Assembly: GCA_013398955.1 (NCBI GenBank)
Contig: VWPU01013573.1
Coordinates: 186,001 to 250,000, forward strand
From: Callaeas wilsoni
Lineage: Eukaryota; Chordata; Aves; Passeriformes; Callaeidae
Direction of reading: 5' to 3'
Length of the DNA: 64,000 nt
The number at the start of each line of letters is the position of its first letter. Positions within the stretch are counted from its first letter, which is position 1. Positions 50,084 through 63,373 of this stretch are shown here, in pieces. Both the position numbers and the translations under genes were made by a program. The notes below the pieces were generated by a model. That model ran no database searches. It had not been told where the DNA came from and saw only the letters and a list, made by a program, of their open reading frames with translations.

Positions 50084-53000
50084 CTATTACTATTATTTCA
50101 CAGTATCACAGTAGATGAGGCTGTGCCACAGTAGGCACCTTCTAAAGAAAAAATACACCCCCAATACAGCCTTCTTCCCCAGGAGTCTGTACCTCAAGGA
50201 GTTTCCAGTCTATGTGCACTACACCGAGATCAAAAGGTGACAGAATATCAGGATACAATCAAAAAGACAGAAAAACCCATTTAATTCTACAACTTTGGTA
50301 AAGCACAAAGATGAAAAGCTACTGTTCAACAAGGAACATTAATGAAAGTTGCCAGTGATACAGCTGAAAATGTAGTTCTTACCTAAAAATGAAAGTAAAT
50401 ACAAGTATCACAGGAGAAGTACTTCTATTTGCTGTGTACTAAGCTAAACCTCAAGCAGCTGACAAGGTCCTACAGCACTGAACAGAGATTTACCTTCAAA
50501 TGCCTTGCGCTCACGCTGGTTCAACTGGACTCATCAGTGACCAGCTGCAAGGGTACTTTGTGTCCGATGCAAGGCAAAAGAAAGGCTGAGGACATCAGGA
50601 TCCAGCTCATTTGGAACTAATTCGGAAAATATAAATGCTGAGTTATACTGAAACCAAACTCAATTCCTGCCCTCGTTTTCTGCTAAGAGATTCATTTAAA
50701 AGATAAATAAGGGATGTGGAGAGGTATTCCCTAAGGACTGTTAATAAAGCTGCTTTAGAATGCTGGCACACTGGGCTGCTTGCGAATCCTGGCCCCACAT
50801 GCTGCATGGGATGAGGAAGGACACTGGACTGGATGTGCCGCTCACACGGCAGCAGTACTCAGCAGCACAGAGACAGAAGAAACCTACATTGCCACTGATC
50901 CCACTGTGCACATTGGGGGCCAAAGCAGAGGGTTTACCCAGCTTTCAAGAACAGTAAGAAAAGGAGCTGCTGTAGTCTGAACAAAAGGCAAAGCACGTGT
51001 AAGCAGGTCAGATCCAAATCTTTGTCTCTCATGAAAGTATTCAGGAACTGTACGGGAAGACTCCTTCACTATCACTTGGTAAAGTGCCACTTCCATCTCT
51101 AGGTATGTTCTGTTGGTAACTGCCAGCAGACATCACACCCATGCTGTCACCTGACAGAACTTAGCACTTGTGATGACCCCAGGACCTTCCTTGCATGCAG
51201 GGAACAGACCAAGCTAAGGGCTGTGGTAGCTGACCTCTGGAGTGTGAGGTGGTCTTTGTCCCAAATGAAACCACTGGAGACATGAGACAACAACTGCTGG
51301 TCAGCAAGGTCGATGTTCACCCATGGGATCTGGTTTGTATGGCCATGGCCATGTGACCTTTCCTTGCAGCTCACTGTTTGCACCAGGTATTGATGCTGAA
51401 CGACTGTCCTTGCAAGACTGAACATTTGATGAGCTGCTTTACTTACTGAGCTTGAGAAAGTATTTAGAGAAACATCCATCTCTCCCTTCCCACGACTTGA
51501 AGACTTAATATTTTATCTTTGTTTTCAGCTATGACAGTGAGTAAATTTTAAAGCATCAGCTCTTCTCAGCCAAAAGACATTTGGCACTATGATTAAGAAT
51601 GTATTATTTTGTCTCTTCTGTCCCCTTAAAGAGTAACTTATTTGTATGTACAGGCTTTTTCTCACGCTGTGCATTGCTACATTCTTTTTTCAATCTCATT
51701 GCAATTTTTTTCAAGAGTATTCTCAGTTTCATTTTCTTACTTTATTTTCCTCATGTCTCTATCTCTCTCTTCACCCTTTCTATCACGCTCTCTCCTAAAC
51801 GAAATGAGAACCCACTTATACTCCTGTTAGAACTGAACTTTCAAATCCATCATGTGCTAGTGGGCTCAAAATTAGGCAAATAAATTCCCTTAACCCTACA
51901 AATTAAATTGAGTCTTTGCATATGTTCTTTTAAGAGCACAAAGATGTCAAGTATTCACCCAGCTGTCACAAAATATGATGAGCAGGCTCTTTCAATTCAT
52001 ATAGATTTTCTAAATCGTTTGTCAGATTTAACAGAAATGCTAATGGATCCAAAAGTAAATTCTAATCTATCCTAAATATCTGGTTATTATTTGTATTATA
52101 GTAGGACTTGAAATTGTCAGTTGAGGATCAGGGCACAATCTCTATGCATTTCACACACAAAGATCATTTGGATGATGTGCAGGTATTATTTTTCACTTTC
52201 TCAAGTTTTATCTCATTATTTTAACTAACAGCCTCCTCATACGTATACTCAATTTCATTAAAGAACGAAAGTACCAGCAGCTTGTAAGTATCACTACCTA
52301 ATGTGCTGGCTATTTAAACCCGGATCTTCCATTTGGTAAAGCCAGTAACTGTCTCCCAAATGCAGAGTTTGAAGGAAAAAGCTGTCACGCAGGTCAGGCT
52401 TTGCTCACGTTTCATTCTGGTCAAAGCTCATGACGGAAAGGGAGCAGAGCCAGATCAACCTCAGCCTAAGGATGGGCACCTGCACAGAGCAGCTCCTGCC
52501 AGCGGGTTGCACATTCCACAGTGCACCTGTACCCGGGCTGTGTGGGGCCAGCACTTCCCAAACGTGCAGGACTCGCTGCCCTGGCACTGAACACCTGTAC
52601 AGGGCTTCTCCAGGGGCCAACCCAACACACTCAGGGAACCTGTGATGGGGTGAATGTACCATGGGAGTTGTTCTCAACGTACTGTCCTGGCTGCTTGTCT
52701 AAAAACCTATTAGGGCACTGCTTTAAGCAGGAGGCCAGCAGATCCTGGCTGTCAGTGATAATCCACTGCCAAAATCAATATAGCTGGCAAGCTTGCTTCA
52801 CAGATATTTACGATCAAAGAGCACATTTCCCAAGAATGTGTTGTCAGTCCCATTGTCTTGGCCCAGTTTCAGCTCCAGTAATTACATTTCTGCCTGCCTA
52901 ATATTCCCCTCTCACTTTGAGGAGATGTGGGAGCCCTCTCATCCAGTCCCACAGTTTCACTGCATCATGGCCACACTCAGCACCAAGCTGGACACATGGA

Positions 53001-56000
53001 AACAGCCTTCCTTGTTCGCATTTTATACAGCACTTGCTGCCTAAAAAGTTTTGTGATTCTTAAAGAGGTGAAAAGTGTAAGATACTCATGTTGCTGTTAT
53101 TTAAAAATTATTTATTTGCCTCTGGAACTATTCATCTAGAGACATATTTTAATTTCCTTCTCTTTCATGAGTAAATTTGTACATTGAAATTATTTACCAA
53201 AGGTTAAACTAGGTAGGTCTCAGATTTGTTTTCTTTTTTTTTTTTTATTTCACTAATAAAAGTAAAATAGCTATAAAATGTGACTGTCTACAGCTTTTCA
53301 ATACCAAGCTTGAGGGAGTTCAAGCCCTTTCAGAACTAGCCAGGAGAGCTAACTCCACCGGCAAACTAAAAACCTGCCTTTCTCAGTGGAATAAAATGCC
53401 TGTTTACAGCTGTATAGGGCATAAAACGGGAGGTTTTAAACTTGTGACATTTCCATGTCTGGAAAAGCTGTCACAAACCCAGCACAGCATCTTACCTAGA
53501 GCTGTAAGCCCAGGGACATCAGCAGCATTATCTGAACTGGAAGTGTACCAGAGGGAAAGAATGGTGTATCTAAAAACCTCCCCAAATCTTTCCTATATTC
53601 AGAAAACAGACATTTCCCTGATGGGAAGAGAGCTCTATTTCCAGCTGTATGTGCTTGCAAACTTATTTCTCAAAAACATCTTGGTAGTGCTCAACTGACC
53701 AACTCCTGCCCATTGGAATTTTTCTTGGGGAAAATTTCTGAATGCACAAAGTGAGACTAAGCACTGGGGTTTAATGTTTTTAAAAAGTATTTTAAAGACT
53801 AAGCAACTGTTGGAAGCTGCTCTGAGTCAGAAACTGGTCAGATCAATGCTGTAAATGTGGTTATGTGGGCAAAGGAAGATGTGCTACATACAAGTCATCA
53901 TCAGTCGCCTTTGTCTGCATTCCCTGCACTCCTCTGCCTTCCCAAAGGGACTATTTGGAGTGTTTAAACAAGTGCAGGTTTAAATAGATGCCTTTAAGCA
54001 TATTTTGCATTAAAATGTAAAAAGAATGCGAAACAAAATAAGTCCAGCAAAAACCAAAACCCTGAAAAGTATGCATCTGAGAAAGACTAATAAAGTACGA
54101 GTGCATGAATGTATTCAGGATGTATTTGCATGTGTCAGAGGGAGTGGAAAGGAGGTGAGCAGATGATGAGAAAACGAGAGACGAAACACAAAGTGACAGA
54201 AAAAAAGCACCAGTTCAGGAAAAAAAGATGGTCTTGCAGATAGGCAAAGCCTCTGTGTACAACACGGGGGGGGAATTTTTTAACACTGAGCTTTTATCCA
54301 CTAACATCAATAGGGTTATTATAGCTAACTTGGTAAGATCTAGGGGCAGCAGCTAAACAGTGTAATACAGGTACCTAATTTTGGTGTCATGCCTACTTCT
54401 CTCTGTCGGCTCTGTTAGAAGCTGGAGTCTGGCAGCCCTGGATAACAAGTGGTCTAAATTACTCATCACTCTCCGGATGGTAGGAGCCATTGTAAACTCT
54501 CTGACTATGCCCTCGTGTGCACTGCAGCAGAACCAGAGGGAAAAAGGGAAAAAAAATGACAAAGAACATCATCCAGCTATATTACAAGCAGAAGAAAGAA
54601 ATTCAGGAACTCTATGAAAAGAATGATGACCTAAACCAAAGAAGATGGGATATTGGAAGTTAAATTACCTGTGCAGAAAAACTGAATGTAAAAAGATTCA
54701 AAGGAAAACTCAGTCTGTGTAGCTGCAGCCTAGTGCACCTCCAGGGAAAAAAGCCAACGTCCTCCCCCTGCAAAAAACGCTAAACTAAACTAAAGGAAGT
54801 ACATAGGAAGGAGGGATATTTTTTGTTTTGAAGTATCTAGTTCCTAATTTAATCTTAATCCACTCTGACATTTATCCTCATGGATAATTCAGTATACAAA
54901 TTTAAGGCAGAAAAAGAATCTATAAAAATAATAAAATAAGAGCTGCTTGCAAGGGCAGTATCAGCAAAAATTGCCCTTGGGTAAAAATAGTTCCTACTGC
55001 TTTGTGTCCCTTTCAGCTTCAGGCAATGTACCAAGATCCCAGGAACTACTTTTTTTCCCCTTGTGCAATCATTTGTGGCTCTCATCCAGCCTCTGATTAT
55101 GCTAATTGTATTTGATGGAATTTGTATGTACTCTCCTTCGCTCTCGTCTCAGCTGAACATACACAAGATGCATTTTTAATTTTTAACTCTTCAAAAATAA
55201 ATATATAACGCAACTTTCTCCCCAAGGTTGTGTAAAAGTCAACCTTATTACTACTTCTAAACAGCAAATATACAGCATTTATTACTAGCAAAACAAATAA
55301 CCCTTTCTATATTAATATGTTGCAACAAAGCTTTTAGTTAGTGTGAGAGGAATGTCATAATGTAGGAGTTTGCATAACACAGTCTGATCATGTCACCTAG
55401 ACACAATTCTGTTTGCATTAAATTAAATCCACCATCATAAGAAGTGCAACTTTAATATAAAGATACAGGCAAGTTGGCTAGATCAAGAGCCTACATCATT
55501 TTGAGAGACACTCAAAACTAGAGAGACGGCGAACTGTTGTAAAACCATTCCCAAGGGTTAGCAGTAAAGCCCAGGACTTAAACTCCTGAATAAATGACTT
55601 TTTTTTCCTTTTTCCCTTTAGAAAGCATTATTTACCAAGTTGCTAAACATCAAAACCCTCTGGATTTTGCTGAGACAAAATCAGATGACCTTGGTGGCCT
55701 CAATCCTAGTTCCTTGACTGTCTTCAAGGTCCCCAAATGCAGCAGTGACTGGATTATTTCATACTTCACGGAGATCCTCTGAAACTCTAAATGATTCTTT
55801 CATTTTACTAACTGGAACCTAAAGAAAAATGTAATTGCAAGAGTAAAGGACTTCCTTCCTCTTCTAAATCAAAACAAGACTGGCTCTTTATCCTTTATTT
55901 AAGTGAATTTTAATGTAAAATGCCCAGTGGGCCACCCTGTGCACCACAGCTCCACTCTTCCACAGCTAAAGCCTCCCATGCCTGAGTCCCTCCTCAGGGA

Positions 56001-56826
56001 CAGGACACTCACCTCCCAGAGCACCTCAGCATGGGACCATCCAGGCTGACCACCACAGCTGGCCATGCCTCCTAGGGCCACATTTCAGGGCTAGTCAGGT
56101 GTCTTTAATAACACAGGGAGGCACTGCAGGGATTCCCATAATTGTCGAGGCAGAGAGGGCTCTTGATTTCTGCCCAAGTCCAGAGAGATGGAGTTACAGG
56201 TGGTCAAACCTGAAGCTTGAAAATCCAGAGGCACCTAAAGGCCTTTGAAAGCTGAACTTGGAGAGCTTGTCACCTCCAAAAACGAGACACGGGTACATTG
56301 GAATGTCAGCAGAAATGAGGCAGGGGATGCAAGCTGGACAGGGCCTTTGGGCACACTCCCTTTTGCCTCCCAGCCCCAGTATCTGTGTATGCCCACAAGA
56401 TATGGTGTTGATGTCCTGAGGAAGCAGTGGTCAGCCATCACTATACCTGTACTAGAGCTTTGATCACATCTTTTTGTTATTGTCCAGCCATCTGATGTGC
56501 CTGTGCACATTACTGGTGTAAATATTAATTCTGGAGGCTAGATCCCCAACCACCCACAGTTCTGGATCCTCACAGCAGTAGTCAGCCCTTCTGAGATGGG
56601 CTCCTTGAGCTGTTTGATAGGCGTGAGAGCTCTCTGCATGTCAGAATCTGCCATGTGAATCTATCTGTGGTGGAACTGGCTCTTTTCCTCAGTCTCTGTT
56701 TCTTCATTCTCCACCCTTGTAAAGTGAACTGACTGCCAACCACTTCTCTTGCAAGGGTGGCTGCACTTTACTGGTAAAATGTATATCATTTATTTGGAGA
56801 TCAGTATAAAAGTAACTCTAATAAAC
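50084..56826. other. Intron sequence, no gene recognised
   Basis: Mixed composition with moderately GC-rich islands at 50.75-50.95, 52.43-52.65 and 55.9-56.1 kb. Their open frames (up to 126 codons) resemble no known family and lack convincing splice context. No CR1 tail seen. Confidence 0.5.
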
Positions 56827-57046
56827 AAAAAAAGAAATAGAAAAAGAAAAAAGAAAAAGAGAAATAAAAAGAAAAAGAGAAAGAGAAAAAAAAGAGAAAG
56901 AAAAAGAGAAAGAGAAAGAGAAAGAGAAAGAGAAAGAAAAAGAAAAAGAAAAAGAAAAAGAAAAAGAAAAGAAAAAAGAAAAAGAAAAAGAAAAAGNAAA
57001 GAAAAAGAAAAAGAAAAAGAAAAAGAAAAAGAAAAAGAAAAAGGAG
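56827..57046. repeat. Long purine-only tract, (AAAGA)n-type
   Basis: About 220 bp of A and G with almost no pyrimidine, in AAAAAG and AAAGAG units; the second half is almost regular AAAAAG. The only N of the window is at 56997, within the tract. Such homopurine stretches can form triplex DNA and are hard to sequence. The open frames across it are low-complexity Lys/Arg/Glu or Phe/Leu and not genes. Confidence 0.95.
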
Positions 57047-59897
57047 ATTCTTCAGAACTCTTGCCATCCCTGACATACTCTTAGAACACAATACCACAGC
57101 AGCTAAAAGACATAAATCACCCAAAATAACAGAAACACTTCTCTCCACCTCGTGTCTGCTACTACCTAAAGTCTTTGTGATTCTTCAGGCACAGTCGTTA
57201 TATACATGCAAATTTTAATTAAGGGAAAACTTGGCTGAATACTAGATAAAATTATTTGTTGTATCGTATATTTGAAAAGCAATGCATCATTCTAATAGAT
57301 TATTCAACGGATATTTGCAAACTTCTCTAGAAGTGTTTAGCTAATGCAAAAAAAGAAAGATTAATTGAATAATTTATTTGATGGACAACAGCATTATTCA
57401 TTAAATACATTATTCAACCAGTAGTATTCAACCAGTACTAATTAATTAAAACAAGAGAGACAATTGCTTTCAAGTACAACTCATTCAGATCCCAGTTTTG
57501 GCTCCATTAAAAAAAGGGCTTTGCAGAGCAATGTCTTCAATGAGAGTGTAGATGGTGCAGATATTCTTTGTGCTAAAGGAGCCATGTCCTGAATCACAGT
57601 GCCCTTGACCAAATATATCTGCATGACTGTGGTAGGATTTGCACCTCTTAATGAATTGCCTGCCTATACTGGGGCTGGATTTGAGCATCCTCAGCTGTGG
57701 AGGTATTTTAGCACATGGAATCGATTAAATGAGACTATTTAATTTGCAACCTGCAGGGCAGGTCCAACTTGCCAACTGCTCCAGCTACGCTCTTCTTGGG
57801 AGCATTCAGATATGAGAAAGAAGTAATCTGGCATTCCCCTTGCTACTTGGTTTCCCAAGTGTTTTGCAAACACTCTTCCATCTTGTGACTAAGACCTGCA
57901 GTTACCTGATAAAGGCCCAACTGTGTCCTTACCCAGCCTGGTGACATGCCATGCCTGTGTCCCATCGTGCTACAGGACCGCAGAGCACTCCAAGCATCCC
58001 CTACCCAAGCTGCCTGGTCACCAGGTGTGTCCCCAGCAGAGCCCATGCTGCTTTGCCCTGCCAGTGGGGCACCACTGGGACAAGCCAGCGAAACCACCTG
58101 TGCTTCAGACACATCAGCTTCTTCTGCTACATCAGCACAAGCATTTTAGCAATTTTTATTCAGTAAGGAGCACTAAAGAACATCAGGCCTTAAGAGCAAA
58201 AGGCTGACAACAGACGAGTCCACCACATCGCAGGAAAAGGCAAACATCGTATCTTAAGTCGCAAGTAATTACCGCCTAGCAGCCCACAAAAGTGGAGAAA
58301 TTCTCATTCCCCACAGATGGGAAAACCACCATCTGAATAAAACCAGCCTCGTGATCGTGACAGAAGGCACATTTAACATAGCCTGCACATGACAAGGAAT
58401 AAATACCGTACCAGGACTTTATAGACATAATAAACCCTTGTTAAGTGCCCACCAAATATACCGTGGAGAAGGCAGCCATAAAAATTGGCAAATAAAGACC
58501 CTCTTAAAGTATAGCAAGCAACTAAAAATATTTTACTATTTAACCAAGTATTTCCCCTATTACAAGGGGGTTCTAGGATAATTTTCAGGGAACAAGGCTC
58601 AAAACAGTACAAGTAGAGTTTGGATCACACTGACTAAGTACTAACTGAAACAAGTTTGCTAGCTTAATTTACCCTACTATTTTAAGTAGAGTTTCTTTTA
58701 ATGATTCAAGACACATTTCCACTCTAATCCCTACTCCCGTTTGGAAGGAAACAGATGAATGTGATGAAATGCAATGAAGATGATAAATTCATGCCACTCG
58801 AAAAGTGGCAAATGACATTTACTGGTCTCTCAGTTCCCATTTCATGATTGATATGGAACTATAAACAAGAAAATAAGTACTGTTAAAAATCTTTCTATAC
58901 AGTGGCAAGTAGGGTTTTAATGGTGGCTTGCCTGTGCTTATTAACAAGCCATGGCAGTTGCTGCACACTGATCAGTAACCGCGTGAGAGCTCAGCCTACT
59001 GTGGAAGTCCTGAGTCTATGTACTTTCAATTTTAGAGCATAACCATCATACGCTCCACAAACCAATGAAATTTCTAATAATACAAACCAATGATGTGTTA
59101 AATTGAGACACTTCTAGCTTGAATGCCAAAAACTTCACTATGATTTAAAGGATCTGCGCTTACCTTTCTCTATCAATTTACTGTTAATTTGCTACCATTG
59201 GAGCAATTTACCAAAAAGAAAAAAAAAGGTAATATTTTATTTAATTTCTAATACCAATCCTGGTCATTTCCAATACATGCTCAAATGCCATTTATTGTAC
59301 AAAATGCAATATAGTCATTCAAGAGGAATAAGAGATGCAATGAGAAGTGCTGGGAGGGAGCAGGCAAAAAGAAATCACTGCAAAATATCTGCATTTAGAA
59401 ATAGGTGGCAATCGTCACCGTTCCCCTTAGAAGAGGCAGAGGCACTCACAAAAGTTTAGGTCATAAATGTTTGCCTGTTTCAATTATACCAAGCATTCTA
59501 TATTTTGTTTATTATTTATTACACACTTTTACTGCTGTCCTGGTTATCATCAAATTGTAGCTTTACAGATAATCTGTATCAAACAACATGTCAATGGCCT
59601 ATGAAAATGTGGGGTTTTCTAAATGTGCCTTCCACCTTATTTCACCCCTACTTCTCAAGACAGAACCTAACCATTTATTTATGATTCTGTTTGTACTTTA
59701 TACCAAAATCAGACATACAACAGGTTTCCCTCTTCCCAGGATCTTGTTCCCACTTTCTACTCAGATGCAAAAATATATTGTAATGACCTTGCATGAATCA
59801 CATTGACATCATGCAGACTAGTCCGCGGAATAATTATGAAAATAGTGTTCAATCTGTCTCCAGGGGCTCTCTAACAGTCCCTTAAAATCTTTGCCAC
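57047..59897. other. Intron sequence, nothing recognised
   Basis: Ordinary mixed sequence; a moderately GC-rich part lies at 57.93-58.1 kb. No repeat tail or coding exon recognised. Confidence 0.5.
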
Positions 59898-60191
59898 ATC
59901 TTTACAGAGGCAAATAGTGATAGGACGAGGGCGAATGGCTTTAAACTAAAAGCAGAGAGATTTAGATTAGATATTAGGAAGAAATTCTGCACTGTGAGCA
60001 TGGTGAGACATTGGAACAGGCTGCCCAGAGAAGCTGTGGATGACCCATCCCTGGGAGTGTTCAAGGCCAGGCTGGATGGGGCTTTGAGCAACCTGATCTA
60101 GTAGAAGGTACTCTTGTCCACAGCAGGGGGGTTGGAACCAGATATTCTTTAAGGTCTCTTCCACCCCAACCCATTCTATGATTCTATGATC
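59898..60191 (+). mobile_element. CR1 LINE 3' end, well preserved
   Basis: The blocks TAGTGATAGGACGAGGGCGA, TTAGATTAGATATTAGGAAG, GGAACAGGCTGCCCAGAGAA, GTGTTCAAGGCCAGGCTGGA, GAGCAACCTGATCTAGT and the tail CCCATTCTATGATTCTATGA follow the CR1 consensus in order. It is among the least diverged copies in the window and is truncated at its 5' end. Confidence 0.97.
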
Positions 60192-61077
60192 TTTCCCCTC
60201 TCCAACTGGCTTCTGGAGTAAATAAAAGGTCACAGCTTCAAAAAGAATGGAAACTGGTCAGGGTGAATTCAGGCACCTTTAATAAAGAACATTTAAAATT
60301 GGCTTTGCCATTAAACTATTGTTTGGCCAGGTGAGATGTGGCCTTCGGCAAAGCAGGATACACTGAAACCACTGTAATCCTCTGTGCAGCAGTTACACTG
60401 CAAAGCAATTCCAGAAATTTCAAGCTTTGCTACTAGACAACAGCAGAGCATAGCTCAGGTCAAACCAATCCCTAGTAGAAACCTAGTGAAGGCAGCAGCT
60501 CTACCAAGTATAGATCTGACCCTCGGGGTTCAGGTACAAGGTTAGAAATTGATAAGGTAATTGTCCAACATCAGAGCCTGCAGTAAAAGCAGTTGCAACA
60601 ATTAAATGTTAACTTTTTCTATCGAAGGACAGCAGGAAAGATAACCTCACCCATCAGCATCTCCTCCTGCCCTCCAGCTGGCTCGGTATCATCCCACTCA
60701 GACTACCTTGTTATGTGCCAAATTCAGTGCACAGTGGAGAGAAAGGGCAACCAAAGATCTCAGACCTCATTTGTGAGTAGAAGGCTCTAAGCACTCAGGT
60801 TGCCTTATGGATGTGGTATTTAATAAGCTGCCCTGGAACGCTGCTCCATCTGTTCTTGTTCAACACCCATCCCCTGCACTGCTGGGAAGTCCATTAGAGC
60901 AGCACAGTTTACTGCAAGAAGGTATCTGCAGGCACCGTGGCCCCGGACACAAAAGAACTGAAGAGACTTTAAAATAGATCCTGCTCTGCCCCAAAGTCAG
61001 TGTTAAGTGTTCGACACCGAAGTGAGGAGCCGAGCTCCTGGAGGTGTTCTTAAATATAATTTTTGTCCTGTGGTTTA
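60192..61077. other. Intron sequence between CR1 copies, nothing recognised
   Basis: Mixed sequence without clear repeats or coding exon. Confidence 0.5.
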
Positions 61078-61382
61078 TAAAATCATAGCACAATTTAACA
61101 TGGAAGGGTCACTTTAAGGCCATTTGGTCCAACCTCCAGTCAAAGCAGGGCCAACCTCAAAGACAGATCAGGTTGCTCGGTGCTTTGCCCAGTGGAATCT
61201 AGAATATCTACAAGGTTGGAGATGCTACACCTTCTTTAGGCAGCCTGCTCCAGTATTTGACCATCTAATTTTGTTTTAAGTATCTAATTGAAATTAACCT
61301 TGCTGCAACTTGTGACTGGTGCCTCTTCTCCCGCTGTGCTCCTCTGAGAAGAGTCTGTCTCTGCCACAGCCCTGAGGAACTC
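61078..61382 (-). mobile_element. CR1 LINE 3' end fragment
   Basis: AATCATAGCACAATTTAACA, CATTTGGTCCAACCTCCAGT, GGCAGCCTGCTCCAGTATTT and CTCTGAGAAGAGTCTGTCTC are the CR1 3' region in reverse. It is clearly diverged. Confidence 0.85.
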
Positions 61383-61499
61383 CCAGGAACCAGTCACCAA
61401 CTTCATGCCATGATCACAACCATTCAAGACTCATACTCCAGTCAATTTTTCACCCACCTTACAATATACAGACCCAAAATCTAGAAATAACAGCCCCAA

Positions 61500-61590
61500 T
61501 TTGCATACAAGGGCACTATGGCAGACGTGTCAAAAGCCTTGCTTAGGTCATAGTGACTGTCACTGCTCTCTCCTTGTCTGGTCCTGTGGG
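61500..61590 (-). mobile_element. Possible further CR1 piece (RT region side)
   Basis: GTGTCAAAAGCCTTGCTTAG followed by a CACTGCTCTC block resembles the part of CR1 found further 5' in the element. It probably belongs to the same insertion as the fragment ending near 61382. Confidence 0.5.
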
Positions 61591-63014
61591 CTTATATACG
61601 TCCAGGTGAATAAGTGACTCCTAAGCCAGTGTTCTTCCACCATGGATACTAATTTAGTTCTCCGAACTCTGGCATTAGGAATGGAACCAGGGAGACCTGA
61701 GAGCAGACCTTCCTCAGACATAGTGCCACGTGCTCTACTACTCATGCACTGAGAGCATGTCCTTGTGTGAGAGTTTCTTGGGCAAAATCTGAGATTAGTC
61801 TGGGCTTGATGATTTCCCTGATTTCTAAGAACACAACACCCATCTACAGAGACAAAACTACTGGTGCTTATATCTAAGGAAAGGCACTATTTACTCGCTG
61901 CCTGCTGAAGAGAAATAAGCACTATGGGACACAGATCTTTCAGCAAATCACTTGAGTATGAGGCAATTTGGTGAAAGCCCTGTATCACTTGGTCACATCT
62001 ATGTCATGAGAAATGTGGGCACTAAGGCATAAACATCCCTTATGTTTTTTATCCCTACTCTGCCATTCCTTTGGCACTGCTAGGGTGAACTCCTGTGGGA
62101 CTCCTGGGGAAAGCAGGGCCAGGACTGAGTGGGGGAAATCAGAACAGGAAAAAAATGCATAACAGTCTCTTTAAAACAAGGTAATTTATGGTTGTGAATG
62201 ACAGGGATGAGTTTAGGTGACCTTACCTGATCTTTCATGAGTTTTAGATGCTCCACAGTCTAACCGAAGGCTCTCCTACTCCTTTCAAGAGGAAACACCT
62301 TTTGATTTCCAATGCTGTTTGCCACTGTGCTTCTGCACACACATCTGTATTTATACACAAATGAACCCTGATAAGCTGCCCTTTACTACAGCAGATATTC
62401 CTTCTTTGTCACTTACAAACTTGCAACTACCTAAGAATTAATTCCTGACCAATTTCTCAGTGTTAAACACAAGAGTTTTGCTGCCTGTATTGCTTTTGCT
62501 GACTGCCAAACTTTTCTCTGGAAACAAAAGGATTTAGAGAAGCAAATAATAGTCACTGGCTGCAAAGTCTTAACTGTACCTAATATTTTCTTACTTGTCT
62601 TTTTTTTTTTTTTTTAATTGAACACCAACAAATGACTTCTTACAGGCAGGGAGGTGATGTTGATTGCCTACTGTAAACTTTGATTCAACAAGTTTAACTG
62701 CATGCTCTGCCTCCAGCTAAATGGTGAGATTTTTCACAAGTTTCAGCATTCCAGATGTCAATGTTTGTGTTTTGACACACATTCTGACAGATGAAAGTTT
62801 AGTCACAGAAGAATAAACTTCTAAATGGCTTTAGTTATGTCATAAACCATACAATTTGCCACTAAAAAAGTTTTTCTACTATAAAAATAATACCAATAAA
62901 AATGATGAAAAAGAAACTGTTGGTTGCAATACAATTCAACATTTCTTTCATTTTTTTTTAAACTTAAAAGTTCTTTTCATTTGCAATGAAATTTTCATCC
63001 ATCATATACCCCCT
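61591..63014. other. Intron sequence, nothing recognised
   Basis: AT-rich with a T15 run at about 62601-62615. No gene recognised. Confidence 0.5.
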
Positions 63015-63373
63015 AAAGTCATACAATCATTAAGGCTGGAAAAGACCTGCAAGATCGAGTCCAACAGTTAACTCAGCTGTGTTTACCACTAAACCATATC
63101 CCCAGCTGCCACATCCAAGCTCTTTTTGAACATTCCCAGGGATGGTGATTTCACTGCTTCCGTGAGCAGCCTATCCCAATCCCTGACCACGTTTTGAGTG
63201 AAGAATTTTTTTTTTCCTAATACCCAATCTTAACCTCCTCTGGTGCAACTTAAGGCCATTTCCTCTCATCCTGTCACTTCTTACCTGGGAGAAGACACCA
63301 ACCCACACCTGGCTACAACCTCCTTTTAGGGAGTTGTAGATAAGGTCCCTCCTGAGCCTCCTTTTCTCCAAAA
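63015..63373 (-). mobile_element. CR1 LINE 3' region
   Basis: GTCATACAATCATTAAGGCT, GGAAAAGACCTGCAAGATCG, CACTAAACCATATCCCCAGC, AGGGATGGTGATTTCACTGC, CCATTTCCTCTCATCCTGTC and CTCCTGAGCCTCCTTTTCTC form a continuous CR1 3' region in reverse orientation. It is one of the longer copies in the window. Confidence 0.96.

Noticed and set aside
52333..52901. Overlapping frames of 71 to 126 codons in a moderately GC-rich patch
   Set aside because: All frames are open because stops are rare at this composition; none resembles a protein or the missing KLHL29 N-terminal exons.
56749..57148. Frames of 111 and 115 codons rich in Lys/Arg/Glu or Phe/Leu
   Set aside because: Translation of the homopurine tract; low complexity and containing an N.
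57843..58207. Frames on both strands at 57.8-58.2 kb as the upstream KLHL29 exon
   Set aside because: Translations do not resemble the expected N-terminal sequence and the splice context is lacking.
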